A DNA stretch of 64,000 bases, taken from contig CP016836.1 in the NCBI GenBank assembly GCA_002240395.1, positions 1,302,001-1,366,000 of the forward strand, in the 5' to 3' direction. Under the pieces are notes generated by a model. The model was not told the DNA's origin, ran no database searches, and saw only the letters and a program-made list of their open reading frames with translations. Both the position numbers and the translations under genes were made by a program. Shown piece after piece: positions 9,090 through 19,404 of the stretch; position 1 is the stretch's first letter; each line of letters starts with the position of its first letter. Origin of the DNA: Xanthomonas citri pv. mangiferaeindicae. Its GTDB lineage: Bacteria > Pseudomonadota > Gammaproteobacteria > Xanthomonadales > Xanthomonadaceae.

Positions 9090-9950
9090 ATGCGCCTGTC
9101 CCCGCGTCGTTCCCTGCTGGTTGCCGGTCTCGCCGTCGCACTGGTTGCCGGTCCCGCCTTCGCCGGTCCACAGGAAGAGGCGCGCGCGCGGAATGCGGTG
9201 CGCGTGCTCAACGAAATCCAGGCGATCCCGGAGTCCGGCATTCCGGACAAGCTGCTCGACGAGGCCCGCGCGATCATCGTGATCCCCGACACCGTCAAGG
9301 CCGGGCTGGTCATCGGCGGTCGCCGTGGCCACGGCCTGCTGTCGGTGCGAACCGCCGACGGCACCTGGTCCAACCCGGCCTTCGTCAAGCTCACCGGCGG
9401 CAGCATCGGCCTGCAGGCGGGCGTGCAGTCCTCGGACGTGGTGCTGGTGTTTCGCAACGAACGCAGCCTCGAATCGATCGTCAACGGCAAGTTCACCCTC
9501 GGCGCCGATGCCGGGGTCGCCGCCGGCCCGGTGGGCCGCAATGCGGCGGCATTGACCGACGGCCAGCTCAAGGCCGAGATCTGGTCGTGGTCGCGCGCGC
9601 GCGGGCTGTTCGCCGGCGTCGCGCTCGATGGCGCGGTGCTGTCGATCGACGATGAGGCCAATGTCGCGGTCTACGGCAACACCACCACGCCGCGCGCGAT
9701 CCTCGAGAACCGGCCCGGCCAGGCGCCATCGGGGCCGATCGTCGATTTCCGCGACCGCCTGGAAGAGGCCAGCGCCACCGCGCGCGTGGCCCGTGGTGGC
9801 GCCGCGGTCGCCCCGCGCGCCGCGCAGCCGGCTCCGCCGATCCAGGGCGTGCCCGAAGCGACCACCGTACCGGTGCAGTCCTACGACCCGGCTCCGCAGC
9901 CGTTCGAGACCGTCAACGATCAGCCCGCCCAGGTCGAACAGCTGCCGTAA
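9090..9950 (+). CDS. SYLF domain (DUF500) lipid-binding-like secreted protein
   Basis: 286 residues with a clear signal peptide (MRLSPRRSLLVAGLAVALVAGPAFAG). The SYLF domain follows: IPESGIPDKLLDEARAI, IIVIPDTVKAGLVIGGRRGHG, and the C-terminal GLFAGVALDGAVLS. In eukaryotes this fold binds phosphoinositides; in bacteria the role is unknown, probably periplasmic. The C-terminal 70 residues are an Ala/Pro-rich low-complexity tail. It precedes the tat genes but is separated by 94 bp with its own likely promoter for tatA in between. Confidence 0.85.
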   Translation: MRLSPRRSLLVAGLAVALVAGPAFAGPQEEARARNAVRVLNEIQAIPESGIPDKLLDEARAIIVIPDTVKAGLVIGGRRGHGLLSVRTADGTWSNPAFVKLTGGSIGLQAGVQSSDVVLVFRNERSLESIVNGKFTLGADAGVAAGPVGRNAAALTDGQLKAEIWSWSRARGLFAGVALDGAVLSIDDEANVAVYGNTTTPRAILENRPGQAPSGPIVDFRDRLEEASATARVARGGAAVAPRAAQPAPPIQGVPEATTVPVQSYDPAPQPFETVNDQPAQVEQLP

Positions 9951-10007
9951 GCGAGCTTGCCCCTGCGACAAAAACGCGCGTGAGGCCGGCGAGCGCGGTC
10001 GGTGCGC

Positions 10008-10013
10008 TATCCT
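10008..10013 (+). promoter_or_regulatory. -10-like hexamer ahead of tatA
   Basis: TATCCT lies 31 bases before the tatA ATG in an otherwise GC-rich gap. No matching -35 was recognised. Confidence 0.25.
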
Positions 10014-10044
10014 AGCCGTCCACTCGAATCAGACTGGTCCCGCC

Positions 10045-10272
10045 ATGGGCAGTTTCAGCATCTGGCATTGGCTCATCGTCCTGCTCGTCGTGCTGCTGGT
10101 GTTCGGCACCAAGCGGCTGCGCGGCGCCGGGCGCGACCTTGGCGAGGCGGTCAAGGGCTTCAAGAAGGGCATGCACGACGACGACGTGCCGCCCGAGCGT
10201 CTCGACGACCGTTCGCGCGAGTCGGAGTCGGCCGCCGAGCGCGCACGACGCGAAGACCATACCCCGCGCTGA
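10045..10272 (+). CDS. tatA: Sec-independent translocase subunit TatA
   Basis: 75 residues: short N-terminal membrane helix (SIWHWLIVLLVVLLVFGTKRL), the FGTKRL hinge, then an amphipathic helix (GRDLGEAVKGFKKGM) and a charged tail. TatA oligomers form the protein-conducting element of the twin-arginine pathway. It is first in the order tatA-tatB-tatC with an RDD protein following. Confidence 0.95.
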   Translation: MGSFSIWHWLIVLLVVLLVFGTKRLRGAGRDLGEAVKGFKKGMHDDDVPPERLDDRSRESESAAERARREDHTPR

Positions 10273-10296
10273 TCGCGCGGGTCGACGTTCTCCACG

Positions 10297-10761
10297 ATGT
10301 TCGGGATCGGGTCCGGCGAGCTGCTGATCATCGCGGTGGTCGCGTTGATCGTGCTCGGCCCGGAGCGATTGCCCAAGGCCGCGCGTTTTGCCGGGCTGTG
10401 GGTGCGCCGCGCGCGCACCCAGTGGCATTCGGTCAAGGCCGAGCTGGAACGCGAACTCGAGGCCGAGGAACTCAAGCGCAGCGTCCAGGACGCACAGCGG
10501 TCGATTGCGGATGTCGGCACCCAGTTGCGCGATGCTCAGAGCAAGGTGCGCGACGAGTTCGACGCCGTGCGTCGCGGCGCCGCGGAACTCGCCGACGAGG
10601 CCCGCCGTGTGCCGGGCACCCCGGCCCAGACCGAGGCGCAGATCGCGTCATCGCCCGCCGACGAGCCCGAGATGCCTGCCCTGCCACCGGGCGCGATCGC
10701 AGCCGACCCGACCGCGCCCCCACGCGTCCCCCAGGAGGCCGGCGATGGCACGGCACGCTGA
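10297..10761 (+). CDS. tatB: Sec-independent translocase subunit TatB
   Basis: 154 residues. The N-terminal membrane helix MFGIGSGELLIIAVVALIVL is followed by the GPERLPKAAR hinge, an amphipathic helix, and a long Ala/Pro-rich variable tail. TatB forms the twin-arginine signal receptor with TatC. It begins 24 bp after tatA and its last 17 bp overlap the start of tatC. Confidence 0.95.
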   Translation: MFGIGSGELLIIAVVALIVLGPERLPKAARFAGLWVRRARTQWHSVKAELERELEAEELKRSVQDAQRSIADVGTQLRDAQSKVRDEFDAVRRGAAELADEARRVPGTPAQTEAQIASSPADEPEMPALPPGAIAADPTAPPRVPQEAGDGTAR

Positions 10762-11503
10762 CGACGACGCTGGCGAGGGCAGCCTGGTCGATCATCTGAT
10801 CGAGCTGCGCATGCGGCTGATGCGCGGCCTGGCCGGTACCGGTCTGGTGCTGGTGGCCTTGCTGCCGTTCGCCAATCGCCTGTACGGGCTGCTGGCCCAG
10901 CCGCTGCTCGACAAACTGCCCGAAGGCGCGCATCTGATCGCGGTCGAGGTCGCCTCGCCGTTTTTCGCGCCGCTCAAACTCGCCTTCTTCACCGCGCTGG
11001 TGGTGACCATGCCCTGGCTGCTGTACCAGGCCTGGGCGTTCGTCGCGCCGGGCCTGTACAAGCGCGAGAAGCGCCTGGCGCTGCCGCTGCTGGCCTCGGC
11101 GGTCGGGCTGTTCTACATCGGCTGCGCGTTCGCCTTCTTCTTCGTGCTGCCGTCGGTGTTCCGGTTCCTGACCCTGGTCACCCCCGATGGCGTGGCGATG
11201 ATGACCGACATCAACGCCTACCTGAACTTCGTGCTGGTGATCTTCCTGGCGTTCGGTCTGAGCTTCGAGCTGCCGGTGGCGCTGGTGATCCTGGTGCTGC
11301 TGGGCTGGGTGACCACCGACCAATTGCGCGAGGCGCGCGGCTACGCAGTGGTCGGCGTGTTCGTGCTGGCGGCGGTGATCACCCCGCCCGACGTGGTGTC
11401 CCAGCTGATGCTGGCCGTGCCGATGTGCCTGCTCTACGAGGCCGGCATCATCGCGGCGCGGTTGCTGGCGCCCAAGCCCGGCCCCCTGCAAGACCGCGCA
11501 TGA
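10745..11503 (+). CDS. tatC: Sec-independent translocase subunit TatC
   Basis: 252 residues with six predicted membrane segments. Family signatures: SLVDHLIELRMRL near the N-terminus, the conserved YQAWAFVAPGLYKREKR loop, and FGLSFELPV. TatC recognises twin-arginine signal peptides. The ATG at 10745 lies inside the end of tatB; the TGA overlaps the ATG of the RDD gene (ATGA). Confidence 0.95.
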   Translation: MARHADDDAGEGSLVDHLIELRMRLMRGLAGTGLVLVALLPFANRLYGLLAQPLLDKLPEGAHLIAVEVASPFFAPLKLAFFTALVVTMPWLLYQAWAFVAPGLYKREKRLALPLLASAVGLFYIGCAFAFFFVLPSVFRFLTLVTPDGVAMMTDINAYLNFVLVIFLAFGLSFELPVALVILVLLGWVTTDQLREARGYAVVGVFVLAAVITPPDVVSQLMLAVPMCLLYEAGIIAARLLAPKPGPLQDRA

Positions 11504-12194
11504 GTGTGGGCGCGCCGACGTCGCTGCCGCGCCGCTATGCGGCCTGGTCGCTGGACGCGGCCGCGATCGCCGTGGTCGTCGTCGCGTTGCTGCATCGCCG
11601 CCTGTGCGCGGGCCTGGCCGCCTGCGGCGAGGCGCTCGACGCATTGAGCCTGACGATGGCCGGCACGATGGCCGACGCCGCCGACCGCGGCGTCGCGCCG
11701 GCAGCGCTGGCACGGACCTGGCTCGCCGACCCCGCGCTGCACGCCGCGGTCGGCCAGTTGTCGGTCGCGGTCAGCGCCTGGCTGCTGCCGCCGATGCTGG
11801 CATTCGCGCTGCTCGCGCTGATCTGGTTCGCGGGGTTCGAGGGCTCGCGCTGGCAGGCGACCCCGGGCAAGCGCCTGCTGGGCCTGCGCGTGGTCGACGA
11901 CGACGGCCTGCCGCCCAGTCCCGTGCGCGCGGCGCTGCGTCAGGCCGCGGGCCTGCTGTCGTGGGCCAGCCTCAACATCGGCCACGCACTGGCCGGACTC
12001 GCCCCGCGCCACCAGGCACTGCACGACCGCATTGCCGGCACCCACGTGGTACGCGTCGATGCACGGCCGATGCCCCTGCCCGTGCGGCTGTGGCTGGCGC
12101 TGCAGTTGCCGGCCTGCTTCCTGCTGCTGGCCTGGCTGATGCATGCCGTCGACCGCAGCGTGACCGCCGCGCTGGACACGACGCTGGGCTGTAG
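11500..12194 (+). CDS. RDD family membrane protein, 3' end probably disturbed by one base
   Basis: The frame opens at ATG 11500, overlapping the tatC stop. It has the RDD signature: RRYAAWSLDAAAIAVVV, then ATPGKRLLGLRVVDDDG, LGHALAGL-type segment and RHQALHDRIAGTHVV, with about four membrane helices. As written the frame misses the TAG at 12192-12194 and runs on to 12564, antisense to the next gene, adding about 120 Ser/Thr/Pro-rich residues with no family match. One extra G in the GGG at 12186-12188 would end the protein at 12194, 13 bases before the neighbour's stop; I take that as the real end. RDD proteins are of mixed, often transport-related, function. Confidence 0.7.
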
Positions 12195-12206
12195 GCCCCC
12201 GCCTGG

Positions 12207-13130
12207 CTACAGCTCGATCGTCGAGCCCGGGGCCGGCCCGGTCGGCGCCGCGGCCTCGCCGCAGATGTCGCGCCACATGACGTACATCGCGCCGAACATC
12301 ACCACGTACAGCACCAGCAGCAGCACCAGGTACATCGGCAGCACCAGGAACGCGCCCAGCGCCGGATGCAGCAGCGTGGCAACGATCGTCACCAGCGACG
12401 CCACCACGCCGAACACCAGGAGCAGCGCAAAACCGCCAGCCATCGCCAGCGCCGCGATCACCAGCACCGGCAGCACGTTCTTGAGCGTGGCCAGCACGCC
12501 GTCGCCGAACGCCGCGAACACGCTGCGCCCGCCGAGCGCGACCTGGCCCAGTCCGATCGCATAGACCGTCGCATAGAACATGCCGAACAGCAGGCCCAGC
12601 GCCATCAACGGGCCGATCCCCGCGGGCGGCATCGGCAACTCGGGCGGTGCCGACGGCGGCGTCTGGCTGGCGCCTACCTCCTGGGTGATCGTCACGACCT
12701 CCAGGTACCACTCCGGCACGCCGTCTCCGAACAGACTGACCAGCGCGTAGAACGTGGCGATGTACAGCGCGCCCATCAACAGGCCGAACCCGACCAGGCG
12801 CCCGGCGCCGACCGAGAACACCGAGAACAGGTCGCCCGGTCGTGCCGGCCGGCCCTGCTCGACCGCATCGATGACCCGTAACACGCCGCCGATCAGCAGT
12901 GGGTAGACCAGGATCGAAACCAGCGACATGGCGCCGATCACCATCAGTTGCGACTGCGCGTCGAGCCCGAACGCGAGCTGCAGCACCAGCTGCAACACGC
13001 TGGGCAGCAGCGCCAGCAGCGACACGATGGCCACCGCGCCGTACACCGCCCGGGGATTGCCGCGACCGACGTTGACCGCCTGCACCAGCCACTGCCAGCC
13101 ATGGCCCGCTCCCACGCTCCGAATCGTCAT
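12207..13130 (-). CDS. BPSS1780-like multi-pass membrane protein
   Basis: 307 residues with a short cytoplasmic N-terminus (GHGWQWLVQAVNVGRGNP) and about five membrane helices. The family pattern is seen in YPLLIGGVLRVIDAVEQGRPARPGDLF and in the C-terminal hydrophobic pairs (FLVLPMYLVLLLVLYVVMFGAMYVMWRDI). Function unknown; members occur widely in beta- and gammaproteobacteria. ATG 13130 gives a start typical of the family; longer frame upstream is not supported. It converges with the RDD gene. Confidence 0.75.
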   Translation of the reverse strand: MTIRSVGAGHGWQWLVQAVNVGRGNPRAVYGAVAIVSLLALLPSVLQLVLQLAFGLDAQSQLMVIGAMSLVSILVYPLLIGGVLRVIDAVEQGRPARPGDLFSVFSVGAGRLVGFGLLMGALYIATFYALVSLFGDGVPEWYLEVVTITQEVGASQTPPSAPPELPMPPAGIGPLMALGLLFGMFYATVYAIGLGQVALGGRSVFAAFGDGVLATLKNVLPVLVIAALAMAGGFALLLVFGVVASLVTIVATLLHPALGAFLVLPMYLVLLLVLYVVMFGAMYVMWRDICGEAAAPTGPAPGSTIEL

Positions 13131-13260
13131 CCCGCTGCTTCCCGTTTCCGCACATGGCGTCATGCCACGAGGCCGGTCATCGTACTGCAGTGCCGATGCA
13201 CACGGCGCGCAGGCCGCGCGCAGCCGCGTGCGCGCGATCGGCGCGCGGCAGACAGGGCCG

Positions 13261-14001
13261 TTACCCGGCCTTCGGCCTGGACGTCCGGCCGCAAGCGGCC
13301 GCGAAACGTCGCAGTACCGTGCGCGCATGTGGCGCGGCCCGTACTGCGGTCAGCATCGCCGCAGGATCGGCGGCCTCCTCGCGCAACGGCTGCGCCCGGG
13401 CGCGGATGTAACCGCGCATGTGCGTGGCGCTGAACTCGGGATGGAACTGCAGACCCCAGACACGCTCGCCCCAGCGGAAGGCGTGGTGCGGCTCAAGCGC
13501 CGAGCGGGCAAGCGGCACCGCGCCGGCGGGCAGCGCCAGCGCGCTCTGCAGATGCGTGGCCTGCGCGGCGAACCGCGGCGGCAGCCCGCGGAACAGCGGA
13601 TCGTCGCTGGCGGCTGCCAGCGTCTCGATCTCCACCGTGCCCATCTCGCGCCCGTGGGGATTGGCGCCGACCTCGCCGCCGAGCGCATGGGCGATCAGCT
13701 GGTGGCCATAGCAGATGCCCAGCAGCGGCATGCCCGCCTGCGCGGCATCGCGCAGCCAGACCGCACTGCGCTCGCTCCAGTCGGCGCGGTCGGTGACCAT
13801 CGCGCCCGAGCCGGTGACGATCGCCGCCTGCACCGCATCGATCGGCGGCAACGCCGCACCGCCTTCGACATCGACCACCACGACTTGGTCACGCGCCAGC
13901 CTGGCGGCCACCCGGATCCAGTGCGCGAAGCCGCCGTAGCGGCGCATCGACGGCACGGGCCGTCCGGTTTGCAGGATCAGGATGGGAAGATCGGAAGCCA
14001 T
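13261..14001 (-). CDS. class I glutamine amidotransferase-like protein
   Basis: 246 residues. The triad is visible: nucleophile Cys in LLGICYGHQLIAHALGG, and His/Glu in LQFHPEFS. The ILILQTGRP start and VTGSGAMVTDR loop resemble stand-alone GMP-synthase-like amidotransferases that act on small amines or as gamma-glutamyl peptidases; the substrate is unknown. It is alone on its strand, 130 bp upstream of the BPSS1780-like gene. Confidence 0.85.
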   Translation of the reverse strand: MASDLPILILQTGRPVPSMRRYGGFAHWIRVAARLARDQVVVVDVEGGAALPPIDAVQAAIVTGSGAMVTDRADWSERSAVWLRDAAQAGMPLLGICYGHQLIAHALGGEVGANPHGREMGTVEIETLAAASDDPLFRGLPPRFAAQATHLQSALALPAGAVPLARSALEPHHAFRWGERVWGLQFHPEFSATHMRGYIRARAQPLREEAADPAAMLTAVRAAPHARTVLRRFAAACGRTSRPKAG

Positions 14002-14136
14002 CGTGGAGTCGGCGCGTGGATGAAGCCGCAAGCGTAGCGACTCGACGCTGAAACGCGCGCCCCCCGCCTCTTCCCGTCTTGAAACAGGAGAAGGCGCGGT
14101 GCGTCGCGAGCTGGCAGGACGCTGCATCGAGATCGC

Positions 14137-14159
14137 ACCTCCCCCGCCCGCGGGGAGGT
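14137..14159. repeat. GC-rich hairpin in the gap between two minus-strand genes
   Basis: ACCTCCCC and GGGGAGGT form an 8-bp stem around a 7-base loop, followed by GC-rich alternating sequence to 14199. It sits just downstream of the gspE stop and upstream of the amidotransferase start, so it may act as a terminator; the motif resembles dispersed intergenic hairpins that I recall from Xanthomonadaceae genomes. There is no T-run. Confidence 0.4.
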
Positions 14160-14199
14160 CGGCGCGCGCAGCGCGACGGGTGGGGGCGCGCCGGCGCGC

Positions 14200-16019
14200 C
14201 TACTCGCGCGGCGGCAGCACCGTCATTACTTCCTCGACCGTCGTCAGCCCCTGCGCGACCTTCTCCGCGCCGGCCATGCGCAGTGTGCGCAGACCTGCGC
14301 CGACCGCCGCCCGGGCGAAGCCGGCCAGGGACATCGCCGGCTGGACCAGTGCCCGCAGCGCCGGCGTCACCGGCATCAGCTCATAGAGGCCGATGCGTCC
14401 CAGATAGCCGGTGTTGCGGCACTCCAGGCAGCCAACCGGACCGCAGGCTTGCGCCGGCGGTGGCGGGCCCTCGGGCCGACCAGCGCGCGCCAGCCTTCCG
14501 GGTCGACCGCGCGCGCGGTCCGGCAATGCGGGCATAGCGTGCGCACCAGGCGCTGGGCGAGTACCCCGTTGAGGGTGGACGCGATCAGATAGTGTGGCAG
14601 CCCCAGGTCGAGCAGCCGCGTCACCGCCGACGGCGCGTCGTTGGTATGTAGCGTGGAGAGCACCAGGTGGCCGGTCAGCGCGGCCTGCACCGCCATCTGC
14701 GCGGTGTCCAGATCGCGGATCTCGCCGATCATGATGATGTCCGGGTCCTGGCGCAGCAGGGTGCGCACGCCCTGGGCGAAGGTCAGATCGATCGCGGCGT
14801 GCACCTGCATCTGGTTGAGCTCGACGGCGACCATTTCGATCGGATCCTCGACCGTGCACACGTTGACGTCGGGCGTGGCCAGCGCACGCAGGGTCGAATA
14901 CAGCGTCGTCGTCTTGCCCGAGCCGGTGGGCCCGGTGACCAGCACGATGCCGTGTGGACGTTGCACCAGGTCGTTCCAGGCCGTCGCCTCGCCCGCGTCG
15001 AAGCCCAGCTGCGCAATCGTCTTGAACGCCGTGTCGGGATCGAAGATGCGCATCACGCACTTCTCGCCGAAGGCGGTCGGCATCGTCGACAGGCGCATCT
15101 CCACCTCGCGCCCGCCCGGCGAGCGGGTCTTGATGCGACCGTCCTGCGGCCGCCGGCGCTCGGCCAGGTCCATGCGTCCGAGCACCTTGATGCGGCTGAC
15201 CGCCGCGGTCATCACTGGCGGCGGCATTTCGAACACCTTGTGCAGCACGCCATCGATGCGGAAGCGCACGCGGCCGACGTCGCGGCGCGGCTCCAGATGG
15301 ATGTCCGAGGCGCGCTGCTCGTAGGCGTACTGCAGCAGCCAGTCGACGATGTGCACGATGTGCTGGTCGTCGGCGTTGACGTCGCCCGAGCGGCCCAGTT
15401 CGACCAGTTGTTCGAACGACGGCGCAGTGCCGCCACCGTCGCGCAGGTCGCGCGCGCCGCGCACCGAGCGCGTGACGCCGAAGAACTCCATCGTGTAGCG
15501 ATGCAGATCGAGCGGATTGGCGACGACCAGGTCGATGTCCCGGCGCAGCAGACGCTGTAGATCGGGCAGCCAGTCGAGCGCCAGCGGTTCGCTGGTCGCG
15601 ATGCGCGCGTGCTGGGGCGTGACCTCGACCGGCAGGATGCGGTGCCGGCGGGCATAGGCGTGGGAGACCAGATCGGTCACATCGGCCACGACGATCTTGG
15701 TCGGGTCGATGCGCAGATAGGCGTGCCCGGTGCGCTGCGCCAGCCATTGCGTCAACGCTTCCAGGCCCAGCTCGCGCCCGGGGCGCAGCGCGGACGGCAG
15801 CTTGAGATTGGCCAACAGTACCAGCGGATGCACCGCCTCCAGGCCGCGGGTCGCGCGCCCACCCACGCGCGCGCGCTCGGCGTCGGCCGGTGCCAGCAGG
15901 CCGTCGGCGACCAGCGCGGCGACGACCGGCTCGAACGTCAACCGCCCCGGCGGCAGCCGCGCGACGGGCGCGCCGGCCTCCTGGCCTGCGGGCGACGGCG
16001 GCATCCGGGGTTCGTTCAA
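14200..16019 (-). pseudogene. gspE: GspE/XpsE-type secretion ATPase, frameshifted as written
   Basis: The gene encodes an N-terminal GspE_N-like domain (residues about 30-190) and the AAA-type ATPase: Walker A GPTGSGKTT, Walker B IIMIGEIRD, His box VLSTLHTNDAPSA, and the first zinc-binding CPHC. The remaining part, with the second CLEC pair and a GLYELMPVT tail, is in another frame. Restoring one base around 14472-14477 (GGCCC/GAGGG on the coding strand) joins VGP to EGPPPP and gives about 606 residues. The TTG start at 16019 has a GGAGGGA box six bases upstream; ATG at 16004 is the alternative. No other gsp or pil gene is near, so the pathway (type II secretion or type IV pili) is inferred only from XpsE likeness. 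Confidence 0.85.
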
Positions 16020-16025
16020 GCCTGT

Positions 16026-16032
16026 TCCCTCC
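16026..16032 (-). promoter_or_regulatory. ribosome binding site deciding the gspE TTG start
   Basis: GGAGGGA on the minus strand, six bases before TTG 16019 and about 21 before the downstream ATG at 16004; the spacing favours the TTG. Confidence 0.55.
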
Positions 16033-16077
16033 GTGGCCGCGGCCGCCTGGCGCGGCGGGCGGCATGGCGTGGACCGC

Positions 16078-16083
16078 TATACT
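16078..16083 (+). promoter_or_regulatory. -10-like hexamer ahead of glyQ
   Basis: TATACT lies 27 bases before the glyQ ATG. No good -35 hexamer is visible in the GC-rich sequence upstream. Confidence 0.35.
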
Positions 16084-16110
16084 AGCGCGCCGCCGCCACG
16101 CCCCACTCCG

Positions 16111-17031
<921 letters not shown>

Positions 17032-17145
17032 ATCTGCCCGGATCTGCTGCGCACCAAGACGTTCCATGATCCGCCCTCCGGCGGTCGACACGGCCCTCCC
17101 CCGCACCGCGGGCACGGCGGGCGAAGAGAGAAAGGGTCCTTCCGC

Positions 17146-19341
17146 ATGACCGACACCAAGCCCCTGCTGATCGAACTGGGCACCGAAGAACTGCCGGTCA
17201 AGGCCTTGCCCGGCCTGGCCCAGGCGTTCTTCGACGGCGTGATCGCGGCGCTCGACAAGCGCGGCATCAACGTGGTGCGCGGCGATGCGAAGCCGCTGTA
17301 CACGCCGCGGCGCCTGGCGGTGCTGCTGCCCGGCGTCGCCGCCGAACAGCCCGAACAGCGCGGCGAGGTGCTGGGGCCGTATCTCAACATCGCGCTCGAT
17401 ACCGACGGCCAGCCGACGAAGGCGCTGCAAGGCTTCGCCGCCAAGGCCGGGGTCGACTGGACCCAACTGGAGAAGACCACCGACGCCAAGGGCGAGCGCT
17501 TCGTGCACCGCACCGCGACCGCCGGTGCGACCACCGCCGCGCTGCTGCCCGAGGTGTTGCGCGAGGCGATCGCGGCGATGCCGATCCCCAAGCCCATGCG
17601 CTGGGGCGCCCACGCCCACGCGTTCGCACGCCCGGTGCACTGGCTGGTCGCGCTGCACGGCGATGCGGTCGTGGAGGCCGACCTGTTCGGCGCACGCGCC
17701 GGCCGCGACAGCCGCGGCCACCGCTTCATGCACGATGCGCCGGTGACCATTGTCGCGCCCGGCGACTACATCGAGGCGCTGCGCGCAGCCTCGGTGCTGG
17801 TCGATCCCGATGCCCGACGCCAGGCGATCGCGGACGCGGTCGACGCTGCGGCGCGCGCGGTCGACGGCCAGGCGCGCATCGAGGCCGACAATCTCGAGCA
17901 GGTGAACTGCCTGGTCGAATGGCCGAGTGCGGTGGCCTGCACGTTCGAGGCCGAATTCCTGGCGGTGCCCCAGGAAGCGCTGATCGCGACGATGGAGGCG
18001 AACCAGAAGTTCTTCCCAGTGCTGCGCGACGGCCGGCTGACTGAGCATTTCATCGGCATCGCCAATATTGTCTCCAAGGATCCGGCCGAGGTCGCCAAGG
18101 GCTACGAGCGCGTGATCCGTCCGCGCTTCGCCGATGCCAAGTTCTTCTTCGACGAGGATCTCAAGCAGGGCCTGTCAGCGATGAATGAGGGCCTGCGGAC
18201 AGTGACCTACCAGGCCAAGCTCGGCAGCATCGCCGACAAGGTGGCGCGGGTGGCCGCGCTGGCGCAGGCGATCGCGCCGCAGGTCGGCGTCGATGCCGGC
18301 CTGGCGCAACGCGCTGCGCAGTTGTCCAAGGCCGACCTGCAATCGCGGATGGTCGGCGAATTCCCCGAGCTGCAGGGCATCGCCGGTCGCTACTACGCCC
18401 GGCACGACCCGGCGCTGGCCGGCTTGTCCGACGACGACCGCAGCGCGCTGGCCAACGCGCTCGATGAGGCCTGGCAGCCGCGCTTTGCCGGCGACGACAT
18501 CGCGCTCTCGGCGCTGGGCAAGGTGCTGGCGATCGCCGAGCGCCTGGACACGCTGGCCGGCGGCTTCGCAGCAGGCCTCAAGCCGACCGGCAACAAGGAC
18601 CCGTTCGCGTTGCGCCGCAACGCGCTTGGGCTGGCACGCACGCTGATCGAGAGCGGGTTCGATCTGGATCTCAATGTCCTGCTGCGACGGGCTGCCGAGG
18701 AAATCCAACGTGCGGCGGTCTCGCTGGAAGCAACGCGTGCGATGGACAAGCTCAAGTCGCTCGAAGCACAAGGCATCGCGACCAAGTCTGCCAGCGTCGC
18801 GGGCCTGGTCGAGTCGACCGAGGCCTTGGCCGACGAGCTCTATGACTTCCTGCTCGAACGCCTGAAGGGCTACTACGCCGACCGCGGCGTGCCGGCCGCG
18901 CACCTGGCCGCGGTCGCCGCGCTGCGCCCGGCCTCGTTGTACGACCTCGACCGCCGCATCGATGCGATCGGGACATTCGCGCAATTGCCTGAAGCCGCTG
19001 CGCTGGCCGCGGCCGACAAGCGCATCCGCAACATCCTGCGCAAGGCCGACGATGCGATTCCCGGCGCAGTGGACGCGGCGCTGTTGCGCGAACCGGCTGA
19101 AGCCGCGCTGGCCGAAGCGGTCGCGGCCGCGCACGGCGAGACCGGGCCCGCCCTGGCCCAGGGCGACTACGTCGCCGTGCTGACGCGGCTGGCGCGGCTG
19201 CGTCCGCAGGTCGATGCGTTCTTCGACGCGGTGATGGTGAACGCCGACGACCCGGCGCTGCGCGGCAACCGCCTGGCACTGTTGCAAGGGCTGGCCGACC
19301 GGCTGGGCAGCGTCGCGGCGATCGGCCATCTGTCGGCCTGA
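17146..19341 (+). CDS. glyS: glycyl-tRNA synthetase beta subunit
   Basis: 731 residues. The N-terminus LLIELGTEELPVKALP and the later NQKFFPVL, GSIADKV and NKDPFALRR motifs identify GlyS, which provides tRNA recognition and binding to the alpha subunit. It is about 40 residues longer than the E. coli protein. Most of the excess is an Ala/Ser/Glu-rich insertion of about 30 residues between the DLDLNVLL and YDFLLERLKGYYAD elements (about 18690-18840). A GAGAGAAAGG box lies about 10 bases before ATG 17146. Confidence 0.96.
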   Translation: MTDTKPLLIELGTEELPVKALPGLAQAFFDGVIAALDKRGINVVRGDAKPLYTPRRLAVLLPGVAAEQPEQRGEVLGPYLNIALDTDGQPTKALQGFAAKAGVDWTQLEKTTDAKGERFVHRTATAGATTAALLPEVLREAIAAMPIPKPMRWGAHAHAFARPVHWLVALHGDAVVEADLFGARAGRDSRGHRFMHDAPVTIVAPGDYIEALRAASVLVDPDARRQAIADAVDAAARAVDGQARIEADNLEQVNCLVEWPSAVACTFEAEFLAVPQEALIATMEANQKFFPVLRDGRLTEHFIGIANIVSKDPAEVAKGYERVIRPRFADAKFFFDEDLKQGLSAMNEGLRTVTYQAKLGSIADKVARVAALAQAIAPQVGVDAGLAQRAAQLSKADLQSRMVGEFPELQGIAGRYYARHDPALAGLSDDDRSALANALDEAWQPRFAGDDIALSALGKVLAIAERLDTLAGGFAAGLKPTGNKDPFALRRNALGLARTLIESGFDLDLNVLLRRAAEEIQRAAVSLEATRAMDKLKSLEAQGIATKSASVAGLVESTEALADELYDFLLERLKGYYADRGVPAAHLAAVAALRPASLYDLDRRIDAIGTFAQLPEAAALAAADKRIRNILRKADDAIPGAVDAALLREPAEAALAEAVAAAHGETGPALAQGDYVAVLTRLARLRPQVDAFFDAVMVNADDPALRGNRLALLQGLADRLGSVAAIGHLSA

Positions 19342-19392
19342 GCACTGCACGAACGGGGTCGCGCCGTTAATCGACTCTTGACGCGCACCGGG

Positions 19393-19398
19393 TATCCT
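19393..19398 (+). promoter_or_regulatory. -10-like hexamer just upstream of tamA ATG
   Basis: TATCCT ends 6 bases before ATG 19405, with no ribosome binding site between; consistent with a leaderless start. Confidence 0.3.
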
Positions 19399-19404
19399 CG
19401 CCCG

